DNA of 55,755 nucleotides from Winogradskya humida (lineage in GTDB: Bacteria > Actinomycetota > Actinomycetes > Mycobacteriales > Micromonosporaceae). The notes under the pieces are model-generated. The model made no database searches and was not told the origin of the DNA. It worked only from the letters and a program-made list of their open reading frames with translations. Made by a program: the position numbers and the translations under genes. Location of the stretch: NCBI RefSeq assembly GCF_016862215.1, contig NZ_BOMN01000070.1:1-55755 (forward strand), given 5' to 3'. Positions 39,470 to 49,091 of the stretch are shown one piece after another (positions within the stretch are counted from its first letter, which is position 1; each line of letters starts with the position of its first letter).

Positions 39470-40691
39470 TCTCCACGTGGACCAGGGTAGGGCCACCGGG
39501 TGGGCTGGACAGTGCGACCGTGCCGTCGACGGCGGCAACGCGATCGGCCAAGCCGATGAGGCCGGTCCCGCGGCTGGGGTCGGCCCCGCCGCGGCCGTTG
39601 TCGCGAACGTCGACGTGCAGCCGGTCGCCATGCACAGCCGCGGCCACCGAGGCCCGGGTGGCGGCGCTGTGTTTGGCGAGGTTGGCCAGGGCTTCGACCA
39701 CCACGAAATAGGCCGCCACCTCGATGGTGGCGGGAAGGCGGGCGTCCAGCCGCAGATCCAGGTCGACCGGGACGGGAGCATGCCCGGCCGCGTCGGTCAC
39801 CGCCGCGGCCAGGCCACGGTCGGTGAGGACCTTGGGGTGTACGCCGCGGATCAGCTCACGCAGCTCAGCGAGCGCCTCCCGGGCGAGCGCCTGCGCGCCG
39901 GTCAGCGCAGTATCGGCCGGTGACCCGCGCGGAACCTCGAGCCGGGCCATCCCGAGCTGCATGCTCAGCGCGACCAGCCGCTGCTGCGCGCCGTCATGGA
40001 GGTCCCGCTCGATCCGCCGGCGTTCGACCTCGAAGGCGTCGACGAGGCGGGCGCGCGAGCGGGTGACCTCGACCAGTTTGGCGTCGGTGTCGTTGCTGCG
40101 GGGGGCCAGGATCGCCCGGGCCATCGCCGCACGGGCGCCGGCCCACGCGGTGACCGGATAGGCCGCGATGACGAAGGCGAGCGGCGCCACCAGCGTCATC
40201 GGCAGGGTCACGCTGAGCGGCCGCTCGTCGATGTAGAGCGGGGCGAACAGGAACGCCGTCGGCACGAAGATCGTCACGGTGACGACGGCGGCGTCCATCC
40301 AGCACAGCGCGGCCGCGGACACGATCGTGTAGCCGAGCTCGCGCCAGGTGGACTGCTCGCGCAGCCGGAACAGCAGCCAGGCCCGCAGGCCCGGCCGGGG
40401 TGGGCGGCGGTGCGGGTCGGGCAGGACGTCGCGGTCGATCAGCCGCATCCGCCAGCGTTCGAGCCGGCCGACGACGACCCCGGCGAGCAGCGTCGCGAGG
40501 TAGGCGGCGAGCCCGATCAGCACGATCGACAGGGCGGCACCGGTGACGAGCAGCCCCGCGACGACGAAGATCGTGGCGAAGCCGAACAGCGCTCCCCCGG
40601 TCAGGTACGCCAGGGAGCGCCACGGCCACGACGACACCAGAAATCTCGTGGGGCGCATGGTGAGCGCCTCGAGCGCGTTGCGGGCCGCCAT
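39453..40691 (-). CDS. Sensor histidine kinase, NarL/DesK type
   Basis: A 412-residue membrane kinase. Six hydrophobic helices occupy about residues 28-75 and 120-190, in the pattern of actinobacterial sensor-domain kinases without a large outer domain. HisKA_3 reads ERRRIERDLHDGAQQRLVAL with His232. The N-box is VVVEALANLAKHS and the G-box reads DNGRGGADPSRGTGLIGLAD, both intact. The last codons (VEIPCGS) overlap the first copy of the junction repeat. The start faces the ABC exporter start, 111 bases away, typical of antibiotic or envelope-stress detoxification modules. Confidence 0.93.
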   Translation of the reverse strand: MAARNALEALTMRPTRFLVSSWPWRSLAYLTGGALFGFATIFVVAGLLVTGAALSIVLIGLAAYLATLLAGVVVGRLERWRMRLIDRDVLPDPHRRPPRPGLRAWLLFRLREQSTWRELGYTIVSAAALCWMDAAVVTVTIFVPTAFLFAPLYIDERPLSVTLPMTLVAPLAFVIAAYPVTAWAGARAAMARAILAPRSNDTDAKLVEVTRSRARLVDAFEVERRRIERDLHDGAQQRLVALSMQLGMARLEVPRGSPADTALTGAQALAREALAELRELIRGVHPKVLTDRGLAAAVTDAAGHAPVPVDLDLRLDARLPATIEVAAYFVVVEALANLAKHSAATRASVAAAVHGDRLHVDVRDNGRGGADPSRGTGLIGLADRVAAVDGTVALSSPPGGPTLVHVEIPCGS

Positions 40692-40802
40692 GGCAGGAAC
40701 GCTAGCGCCGCGACCAGGGCGGGCACAGTAGCCCTAGGTATACGTCCCGGACTATTCCCTGCGCCAATGTGCTCGGGCGTACGGTCCGAAAGTCTTGGTG
40801 CC

Positions 40803-41533
<731 letters not shown>

Positions 41534-41537
<4 letters not shown>

Positions 41538-43825
41538 GTCTGGCGTTCACCATGGTCCGCCACCGGTTCGCGGCGTTCGCGGGCACGTTCGTGGCGATCG
41601 CGCTCGGGGTCGCCCTGGTCGCCGGCGCGTGCACGCTGTGGGCGTCGTCGCGCCCGCAGGTCCCGGAACGCTACAACAGCGCCCCCGTGCTCGTGCACTC
41701 CCCGACCATCGGCAAGGGCACCGACGGTTATCCCGACTACCGCTCCTGGACGCCGGCCGAGGCGCGGGACAAGGCCGATCAGCTCAGCACCGTTCCGGGC
41801 GTGACCGCAGCCATCCCGGACCCCACCTTCTACGTGCAAGAACTGATCAAGAACAAGGCGACAGGCGACCCCGAGGCTTCGCGTACGGCCGGACACGCCT
41901 ACTCATCAGCAGAGCTGGGCGGCTACCACCTGACCGCGGGCACCCCGCCGTCGAAACCGGGCGAGGTGGTGTTGCGAGGTTCCACACCGGGCGGGACGAT
42001 CGACGTCCTGACCGCCGCCGGCCCCGAGCACTGGACGGTCACGGGCACTGTCGACGGTCCGGGCTTCTACCTGTCCGACGCGGCGGCGATGGAGCAGGCG
42101 GGCGGCGTACGCGTCATCGGTTTGACGGGTGACCCGCAGACCTCGGCCATCACCGGCCTGTTCTTCACCGGCGGCGACCGCGACAAGCTCGAGGACGAGT
42201 CCGTGACCCGGATCCGCTGGCTGGGCGCGCAGCTGATCATCGCGATGGTGACGCTGGGGGTGTTCGTCGCGGTGTTCGTGGTCGCGTCGACCTGCGCGCT
42301 GAGCGCGGCCCAGCGGCGCCGGGAGATCGGCCTGCTGCGAGCGGTGGGGGCGACCCCGGGGCAGGTCGTGCGTCTGATGTACGCGGAGACCCTGGTCGTG
42401 GCGGTGCTGGGCGGCGCGGTGGGCGTACCCGTAGGGGCCCTTGCCGCTCCCCTGCTCGCGTCACCCCTGGTGAATGCCGGTCTCGAGCCCGCGGGTTTTG
42501 CAGTGACCCTGCAACCCGCCGTCCTGGCCGGGGCGTTCCTGCTGGGCGTCGTGGTGGCGCTCGCGGGTGTCTGGTCGTCGGCGCGCAGGTCGAGCCGGGT
42601 CCCGGCGCTGGACGCGTTGCGCGATGCCGCGGTGGAGCGCCGGGCGATGACCGTGCCGCGCTGGATCTTCGGCCTGCTGACGGCGGCCGGCGGTGCGGCG
42701 CTGACCGTGGCCCTGCCCTCGCTGCCGCCGACGACCCAGACCACGGCGGCCCTGTTCGCGGCGATGTTGCTGCTGGTCGCGGCGGCCCTGCTCGCCCCCG
42801 TCGTCATCGTGCCGCTGGTCCGCCTGGTCACCTGGCCGTGGCGGGGCGGTGCCACCGGCATGCTGGTCCGGGAGGGCACCCTCACGGGGGTACGCCGGGT
42901 CGCGTCGACAGCCGCCCCGGTGCTGCTCACCGTGGGTTTCGCGACGTTGCTGACCGGCACGATCGCCACCATCGAGCAGGCCACCCGGATCGACGAGACC
43001 GCCAAGCTGCCCGCCATCGAGGTCGCCGCGCCGGACAACACTCCCGGGCTGTCCGAGGCCGCCGTCGCGGGACAACCGGGCGACGCGCCGCTGAGGAGCG
43101 AGATGCTCATGACGATCGGCGGCACCACCAGCGCGTACCAGGTCACCGGCAAGGGTGACGCGAAAGGCGTGATCCTGTCCCGGGACCTCACCGACCGGCC
43201 GAAGCGGGTCGACGTCGTGTTCCGCGACGGTACGACGGCCACGTTGCCGGTGACGGGAACGCACGACGGACCCGCGGAACTGGCCGACGTCCCCCGCACA
43301 CTGCTGCGTGAGCATGACCCGCAGGCCCTCGCGGACGCGGTGATGCTGAACGGCCCCGCGCACGTGGAACCGGGGATGAAGGTCCTGACCGCCCGCCAGT
43401 ACGTCACCGGGCTCGTCGACGAGGAGGGCCAGATCATCGACCTGTTCCTGCTGGTGCTGATCTCGCTCACCGTGGGCTACACCGGGCTCGCCGTGGCGAA
43501 CACGCTGCTGATGGCCACGGCGGGACGGCGTACGGAGTTCCGCGCGCTGCGGCTGGCCGGTGGCGGCACCGGGCACGTGCTGCGGGTGACCACCGGCGAG
43601 GCCCTGCTCGCCGTGGCGGCCGGGACGCTACTGGGTGGCGGGGTCGCGGCCGCCGCGCTGCTGGGGATGAGACGCGCGACGCAGGAGGAGCTGCGGCAGA
43701 GCGTGGACCTGGTCATCCCGTGGGGGCAGGCGGTGCCGGTGGTGCTGATCTGCGCACTCGTGGCGGTGGTGGCCGCCGGGGCGCCGGTGTTCACCAGGAA
43801 ACAAAGTCGAAACGGTGGGTTCTGA
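41534..43825 (+). CDS. FtsX-family ABC transporter permease
   Basis: A 763-residue membrane protein with two FtsX units. One helix at residues 12-38 (FAGTFVAIALGVALVAGACT) and an outer domain to about 230 precede three helices (235-345) with the cytoplasmic coupling sequence AQRRREIGLLRAVGATPGQV. The second unit, from about 450 on, has its own outer region (480-640) and the diverged coupling sequence TAGRRTEFRALRLAGGGTG. This is the layout of actinobacterial efflux or lipoprotein-release permeases. It is coupled to the ATPase gene by four bases. The gene after it starts 62 bases later behind GGAGGA. Confidence 0.93.
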
Positions 43826-43887
43826 AGCGGGCACGGGGCATGTTGGGATGAGACCGTCGTCACAGCGCACCGTCGGAGGACTCTCGC

Positions 43888-45435
43888 ATGCTCAATCTCT
43901 CCATCTTCCTGGAGGACAGCGCCCGCAATCATCCCGACCGCGCCGCGGTGGTGCTCGGGCCGCAGCGGCTGACCTACGCGCAGGTGAACGCCGCCGCGAA
44001 CCAGGTGGCGAACCTGCTGGTCGCGCGGGGGATCCAGCCCGGTGACAAGGTGGCGCTCTCCTGCCCCAACCTGCCGTACTTCCCGGTCGTCTACTACGGC
44101 ATCCTCAAGGCCGGCGCGGTGGTCGTACCGTTGAACGTGCTGCTCAAGGGGCGGGAGATCGCCTACCACCTGGCCGACTCGCAGGCGAAGGCGTACCTCT
44201 GCTTCCAGGGCACGCCCGAGCTCCCGATGGGCACCGAGGGGTACGCCGGGTTCAGCGAGACGCCGGGCTGCGAGCACTTCTTCATGATCACGGCGGACCC
44301 CGCGGCGCCGTCGCCGGTGGAAGGCACCGAGACGCTGGGGCAGGGGATGGCCGGGCGGTCGCCGGTCTTCGAGACCGTGCTGGCCGCCGAGAACGATCCG
44401 GCGGTCATCCTCTACACCAGCGGCACGACCGGGCAGGCCAAGGGCGCGGAGCTGAGCCACTCCAACCTGGTGATGAACGCGCTCACCTGCAACCGGTTGT
44501 TCCAGTCCGCACCGGCGCAGGACACCCACCTGCTGGTCCTGCCGCTGTTCCACTCGTTCGGCTCGACGGTCAACATGAACGCCGGCTTCTCGAACGCCGC
44601 CACCCTCGTGCTCATGCCGCGGTTCGAGGCCGCCGGGGCGGTCAAGCTGCTCGAGAGCGAGAACGTCACGTTCTTCGCGGGCGTGCCGACGATGTACTGG
44701 GCGCTGCTCAACGCGCTCACCGAGGGCGTGGACGTGCAGCGCATCGCGGCGAACATGCGGGTCGCGGTCGCCGGCGGCTCGTCGCTGCCGGTCGAGATCA
44801 TCACCCAGGTACGCGAACGGCTCGGGCTCACCATCCTCGAGGGGTACGGGCTGTCCGAGACCTCGCCCGTCGCGACGTTCAGCCCGCTGTCGGCCGAGCC
44901 GCGCCCCGGGTCGATCGGCATCCCGATCTGGGGCGTCGAGGTGAAGCTCATCGACGAATCGTGGACCACGATCGAGGGAACCGACGAGATCGGCGAGATC
45001 GCGATCCGCGGCCACAACATCATGCGGGGTTACTACAACCGGCCCGACGCGACCGCCGAGGTGATGAAGGACGGCTGGTTCCGCTCGGGTGACCTGGGCC
45101 GGCGCGACAAGGACGGCTGGTACTACATCGTCGACCGGGCCAAGGACATGATCATCCGGGGCGGCTTCAACGTGTACCCGCGCGAGATCGAGGAGGTCCT
45201 GATGACGCACGAGGCCGTGTCGCTGGCGGCTGTCATCGGGGTGCCCCACCCGCGCCACGGCGAGGAGGTCAAGGCGTACGTCATCCTGAACGAGGGCGCC
45301 ACGATCACCGAGGAGGAGCTCGTCGCGTGGGGCCGGGAGCAGATGGCGAGCTACAAATATCCCCGGATCGTGACCTTTGCCGACACACTGCCCATGACCG
45401 CGACCGGGAAGCTGCTGAAGCGCGCCCTCGACTAG
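43888..45435 (+). CDS. Long-chain fatty-acid--CoA ligase (AMP-forming)
   Basis: A 515-residue acyl-adenylate-forming enzyme that activates fatty acids for degradation or lipid synthesis. Adenylation motifs are ILYTSGTTGQAKGAELSH (A3, near residue 172), GYGLSETSPVA (A5), and WFRSGDLGRRDKDGWYYIVD with RAKDMIIRGGFNVYPREIEE (A7/A8). The C-terminal catalytic Lys is in PMTATGKLLKRAL. The N-terminus FLEDSARNHPDRAAV is typical. Length fits FadD-type ligases of 500-550 residues. GGAGGA lies nine bases before ATG 43888. No operon partner is obvious; the PknG operon starts 67 bases downstream. Confidence 0.95.
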   Translation: MLNLSIFLEDSARNHPDRAAVVLGPQRLTYAQVNAAANQVANLLVARGIQPGDKVALSCPNLPYFPVVYYGILKAGAVVVPLNVLLKGREIAYHLADSQAKAYLCFQGTPELPMGTEGYAGFSETPGCEHFFMITADPAAPSPVEGTETLGQGMAGRSPVFETVLAAENDPAVILYTSGTTGQAKGAELSHSNLVMNALTCNRLFQSAPAQDTHLLVLPLFHSFGSTVNMNAGFSNAATLVLMPRFEAAGAVKLLESENVTFFAGVPTMYWALLNALTEGVDVQRIAANMRVAVAGGSSLPVEIITQVRERLGLTILEGYGLSETSPVATFSPLSAEPRPGSIGIPIWGVEVKLIDESWTTIEGTDEIGEIAIRGHNIMRGYYNRPDATAEVMKDGWFRSGDLGRRDKDGWYYIVDRAKDMIIRGGFNVYPREIEEVLMTHEAVSLAAVIGVPHPRHGEEVKAYVILNEGATITEEELVAWGREQMASYKYPRIVTFADTLPMTATGKLLKRALD

Positions 45436-45502
45436 AAACCGTCATGAAAAAAGAGGCCACCTGGGACAAGATCGTTTGCGTGGATACGGCACAGTGTCGG
45501 GT

Positions 45503-46873
45503 GTGACCGCACCAGCACGCACGGCACCGGCGCGCCCCGCCGGCCCGGCACCCGCGCCCGCGACGGTGGTCGTTGCGCCCACGCCCGCAGCCGTCAAGCG
45601 CCCGGGCCCGTTCCGGCGGCTGGCCGCCCTGCGCCGGACCACGCCCGGGCGGCTGCGGCTGCGGCTGATCGCGCTGGTCACCGTCGCCCTGCTCACCGGG
45701 CTGGTCGCGGGCATCACCGCGGCCTCCGCCGGCTCCGGCACCGACGACCTCGGCGAGCGTGCCCAGCCGCTGCTGGTCGAGGCCGAGACCGTCTGGACCG
45801 CCCTCGCCGACGCCGACACGACCGCCACACAGGCGTTCCTCGCAGGTGGCCTCGAGCCCGCCGACCTCACCCGGCGCTACGAGGCCGACCTGGACCGCGC
45901 GGCGCAGGCCGTCGCGTCGGCGTCGCGGCTCTCCCCGGAGACCAGCGAGGCCGGCCAGGCCGTCCGCGAGCTCTCCATCGGCCTCCCGCAATACACCGCG
46001 CTGATCGCGAGCGCCCGCGCGAACAACCGCCAGGGCCTGCCGCTCGGCGCGTCCTACCTGTCGTCCGCCTCCGAGCTCAACCGTGTCACCCTGCAGCCCC
46101 AGGCGGAGGCCCTGCTGCACGCCGCACAGGTCGAGGTCGACGGCTCCTACTCCAGCGCCCGCAGCTCGCTCTGGTCGGCGCTGCTCTCCGTGCTGCTGAT
46201 CGTGCTGCTCGCGATGCTGCTCATCACCCAGGTGCAGCTGAGCGCCCGCACCCGGCGCACGTTCAACGTCCCGCTGCTCGCGGCCACCGTCGTCACCGCG
46301 CTGCTCGGCCTCACCACGCTCACCGTCCTGACCATCCAGCGCGACCACCTGCACAACGCCGACGAGGGCGGTTCCCAGCCGGTCGCCCTGCTCGCCCAGG
46401 CCCGCATCCTCGTTCTCAACGAGCGCAGCTACGAGGCGCTGACCCTGGTCGGCCGGGCCGGTGACGACGACAACGAGACGCAGTTCAAGGACACGGTGCA
46501 GAAGCTCGCGGGGGTGCTCGACGAGACCGAGCGCTCCGTGCAGGGCACCCGCGCCGAGGAGTCCCTGGAGTCCGCGCAGGAGTACCACCAGCAGTACCTG
46601 GCCGCCCACAAAGAGGTACGCGCGCTGGACGACCAGGCCGACTACGCCGGTGCGGTGAAGCTCGCGATCGGCACGGAGACGACCCGGACGTTCCAGCGCC
46701 TCTCGGACAGCCTCAGCAAGGCCCTCGAGGACCGCAAGGACGTCTTCACCCACGAGAGCAGCGTCGCCGGTCGCGGCCTGGGCCTGCTCACCGTTCTCGG
46801 GCCGGCCCTGGCACTCGCGGTCGCCGCCCTGTCCGTCGCCGGCCTCCGTGCCCGCCTGGAGGAATACCGGTGA
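45503..46873 (+). CDS. glnX: GlnX-like membrane protein of the PknG signalling operon
   Basis: A 456-residue protein with four membrane helices: LIALVTVALLTGLVAGITAA (about 55-75), a second near 220 (SVLLIVLLAMLLITQV), a third near 250 (AATVVTALLGLTTLTVL) and a fourth near 425. Two outer helical domains (75-215, 270-420) hold heptad-like Ala/Leu/Glu stretches like chemoreceptor sensor bundles. This matches mycobacterial GlnX, which with GlnH relays extracellular aspartate/glutamate to PknG. The N-terminal 45 residues are Pro/Ala-rich and cytoplasmic. GTG 45503 is preferred, with GTG 45494 three codons upstream. It leads a seven-gene operon. Confidence 0.85.
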   Translation: MTAPARTAPARPAGPAPAPATVVVAPTPAAVKRPGPFRRLAALRRTTPGRLRLRLIALVTVALLTGLVAGITAASAGSGTDDLGERAQPLLVEAETVWTALADADTTATQAFLAGGLEPADLTRRYEADLDRAAQAVASASRLSPETSEAGQAVRELSIGLPQYTALIASARANNRQGLPLGASYLSSASELNRVTLQPQAEALLHAAQVEVDGSYSSARSSLWSALLSVLLIVLLAMLLITQVQLSARTRRTFNVPLLAATVVTALLGLTTLTVLTIQRDHLHNADEGGSQPVALLAQARILVLNERSYEALTLVGRAGDDDNETQFKDTVQKLAGVLDETERSVQGTRAEESLESAQEYHQQYLAAHKEVRALDDQADYAGAVKLAIGTETTRTFQRLSDSLSKALEDRKDVFTHESSVAGRGLGLLTVLGPALALAVAALSVAGLRARLEEYR

Positions 46874-46927
46874 CGCGCCCGACTGGAGGAATGCCGGTGA
46901 CGCGCCCGACTGGAGGAATACCGCTGA
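46857..46927. repeat. 27-bp tandem duplication at the glnX-glnH junction
   Basis: Units at 46857-46883 and 46884-46910 differ at one base; a 17-base third piece ends at the glnH ATG. Each contains TGGAGGAAT (a ribosome site) and the first two end with a GTGACG start. The first unit is the end of glnX coding sequence. Confidence 0.9.
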
Positions 46928-47898
46928 TGCGAAGCCGTCTGCCCGCCGTCATCGTGGCCCTCACCCTGCTCGCCGTCGCGGGGTGCTCGGGCGACTCCGA
47001 CAACAGCGCCACCCGGGTCCGCGCGTCCACGGCCCCTTCCGCCGGCGCTGATGGTGGCGGCGCGAAGAAGCCCGCGGACACGTCCTGCAACCCGCGGGCC
47101 AGCCTGCGGCCCCAGGGCGCGCTGCCGGCGCCGGGGAACATGCCCGCCGGCACGTTCATGAAGACCATCCAGGACCGGGGCTACCTGACACTGGGCACCA
47201 GCCAGGACACGCTGCTGTTCAGCTCGCGCAACCCGTTCAGCGGCACGATCGAGGGCTTCGACGTCGACCAGGGCCGGCAGATCGCACAGGCCATCTTCGG
47301 CAACCCCGACAAGATCAAGATTCAGGTCATCCCGTACGAGGGCCGCTCCGACCTCGTCTCCGCCAAGGACAGCAAGATCGATCTCGTCGCGGACACCATG
47401 ACCGCCACGTGCGAGCGCTGGGTCGACACCGACTTCTCGACCGTCTACTACGACGCCGGGCAGCGGGTCCTCGTCTCCTCGACCTCCACCGTCAAGGGCA
47501 TCGCCGACCTGGGCGGCAAGAAGGTCTGCGCGGCCTCCGGCTCCACCTCGCTGGACAACATCAAGCTCGCCACGTCCCACCCGGTCGCGGTCGGCAAGCC
47601 GACGTTCGGCGACTGTCTCGTCGCGTTCCAGCGCAACCAGGTCGACGCGATCTCCACGGACGACACCATCCTCGCCGGCCTGGCCGCCCAGGACCCGTAT
47701 GCCAAGGTCGTCGGCGCACCGATGTCCAAGGAGCCGTACGCCATGGCGATCTCCCAGGACCACAAGGAATTCACCAGGTTCGTCAACGCCGTCCTGGAGA
47801 AGAACCGCGCCAACGGCACCTGGAAGAAGACGTACGAGCACTGGCTCGGGGACTTCGGCGACGCGCCGAAGCCGCCCGCCGCGGTGTACAAGGACTGA
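46927..47898 (+). CDS. glnH: GlnH-like amino-acid-binding lipoprotein
   Basis: A 323-residue periplasmic-type binding protein of the polar amino acid (PF00497) class, tethered by a lipobox LLAVAGC (Cys20). The fold starts near residue 78 with DRGYLTLGTSQDTLLFSS, then GTIEGFDVDQGRQIAQAIFG, DLVADTMTATCERWVDTDFS and KKVCAASGSTSLDNIKLA. Mycobacterial GlnH binds aspartate and glutamate and, through GlnX, controls PknG. No ABC permease or ATPase accompanies it, which supports signalling rather than transport. ATG 46927 behind TGGAGGAA is the best start; the in-frame GTG 46870 overlapping glnX would add 19 repeat-derived residues. Confidence 0.9.
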   Translation: MRSRLPAVIVALTLLAVAGCSGDSDNSATRVRASTAPSAGADGGGAKKPADTSCNPRASLRPQGALPAPGNMPAGTFMKTIQDRGYLTLGTSQDTLLFSSRNPFSGTIEGFDVDQGRQIAQAIFGNPDKIKIQVIPYEGRSDLVSAKDSKIDLVADTMTATCERWVDTDFSTVYYDAGQRVLVSSTSTVKGIADLGGKKVCAASGSTSLDNIKLATSHPVAVGKPTFGDCLVAFQRNQVDAISTDDTILAGLAAQDPYAKVVGAPMSKEPYAMAISQDHKEFTRFVNAVLEKNRANGTWKKTYEHWLGDFGDAPKPPAAVYKD

Positions 47899-47906
47899 CG
47901 GCGGCG

Positions 47907-49091
47907 ATGACCGGACCGTTCCCGGCGCTGCTGACCCGCGCGGACAATGAGCTCTCCCGCCTCGAGGCCGCCGCCGCCACCATCGCGGCCAACCTGGTCG
48001 ACCTCGACGACAACCGCGCCCGCAAGGACCTCGACCGCGGCCCGCTCACCGGGCGCACGGCGACCCAGTGGCAGGACGCCACCGCCGCGCTGACCCAGCT
48101 GTGGGACGGCTACGGGATGCTGACCGCCCTGATCACCGAGGCGCGCACGACCCGGGCGCAGCGGCGCTTCGGTGACGCGGAACGCTCGGTCTACGTCGAC
48201 CAGGTGCTCGGCCGCTCGATCACGCTGTCCACGACGACCGTGCCCCTCGCACGCCGGGGACTGCTCGGCGCCGGCCAGATCAGCACCACCTGTTCCCCCG
48301 CCGAGCTGCTGTCCGCGATGGAGGCCGCGTTCCGCACCGCCGTCTCGGTGGCGACGTGGGCCGGAGAACGGTGGAGCAAGCTGCTGCCGGAGACCGCGGA
48401 CCTGACGGCCCGGCTGACCCATCTGCGTACGCTCACCAGCTCCGCGACGCTCGACGAGGCCGACACCCGCCTCGGTGACTTCACCGCCACCCTCGCCACC
48501 GACCCGATCGGCTGCGACGACAACATCCTCGACCGGGTCCGCGCCCTGCTGGACCGCGCCGACGCCGAGCGCACCTCCGCCGGTGAGCTGCGCGAGACGC
48601 TGACCCAGCGGCTCGCCGACGCGCACGGCCTGGCCACCCGGCTCGCCGCGGCCGCGCACACCGCCGCGGCCGCCGAGGATGCCGTGACCGGCCGGTTCGC
48701 CGACGGCGACATCGCCCGCGTCGGCGGCCCCGACCTGCGACCCGACCTGGCCGCCGTCGACGCGCTCGCGGCGGCGGGGCACTGGGCGCTGATCAGTCCG
48801 CGGCTCGCCGCGTGGACCAGGCAGGCCAAGGAACGCCTCGCCGCCCTGGGCGACGCCACGACGCGCAACTCGGCCATGCTGTCGGGGCGCAACGAGCTGC
48901 GGGGCCGGTTCGACGCCTACCGGGCCAAGGCGGGCAGCCGGGGCCTCGCCGAGCACGGCACACTGGTGCCGCTCGCCGAGCGGGCCCGGGCGGCGCTCAC
49001 CGAGGCGCCGGTCAACCTCGACTCGGCACGGGCCGCCGTCGCGGCGTATCAGGACGCGGTCGCCGCGTTGACCAGGGAGGTCCCGAGATGA
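47907..49091 (+). CDS. Helical protein of unknown function in the PknG operon
   Basis: A 394-residue soluble protein without signal peptide or membrane helix. It is rich in Ala, Leu, Arg, Asp and Glu and is predicted almost wholly helical, with coiled-coil-like stretches near 5-35 (ADNELSRLEAAAATIAANL), 200-260 (ALLDRADAERTSAGELRETL) and 350-390. Two conserved-looking segments, RSITLSTTTVPLARRGLLG and TRLGDFTATLATDPIGCDDN, break the helices. No family was recognised. It starts eight bases after glnH and its stop overlaps the pknG start as ATGA, so it should be made in step with the kinase. A scaffold role is conjecture. Confidence 0.75.
   Translation: MTGPFPALLTRADNELSRLEAAAATIAANLVDLDDNRARKDLDRGPLTGRTATQWQDATAALTQLWDGYGMLTALITEARTTRAQRRFGDAERSVYVDQVLGRSITLSTTTVPLARRGLLGAGQISTTCSPAELLSAMEAAFRTAVSVATWAGERWSKLLPETADLTARLTHLRTLTSSATLDEADTRLGDFTATLATDPIGCDDNILDRVRALLDRADAERTSAGELRETLTQRLADAHGLATRLAAAAHTAAAAEDAVTGRFADGDIARVGGPDLRPDLAAVDALAAAGHWALISPRLAAWTRQAKERLAALGDATTRNSAMLSGRNELRGRFDAYRAKAGSRGLAEHGTLVPLAERARAALTEAPVNLDSARAAVAAYQDAVAALTREVPR

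Noticed and set aside
46870..46926. Start of glnH at GTG 46870
   Set aside because: It would place 19 repeat-derived residues before a normal lipoprotein signal; ATG 46927 has the best-placed ribosome site. It is kept only as a possibility.
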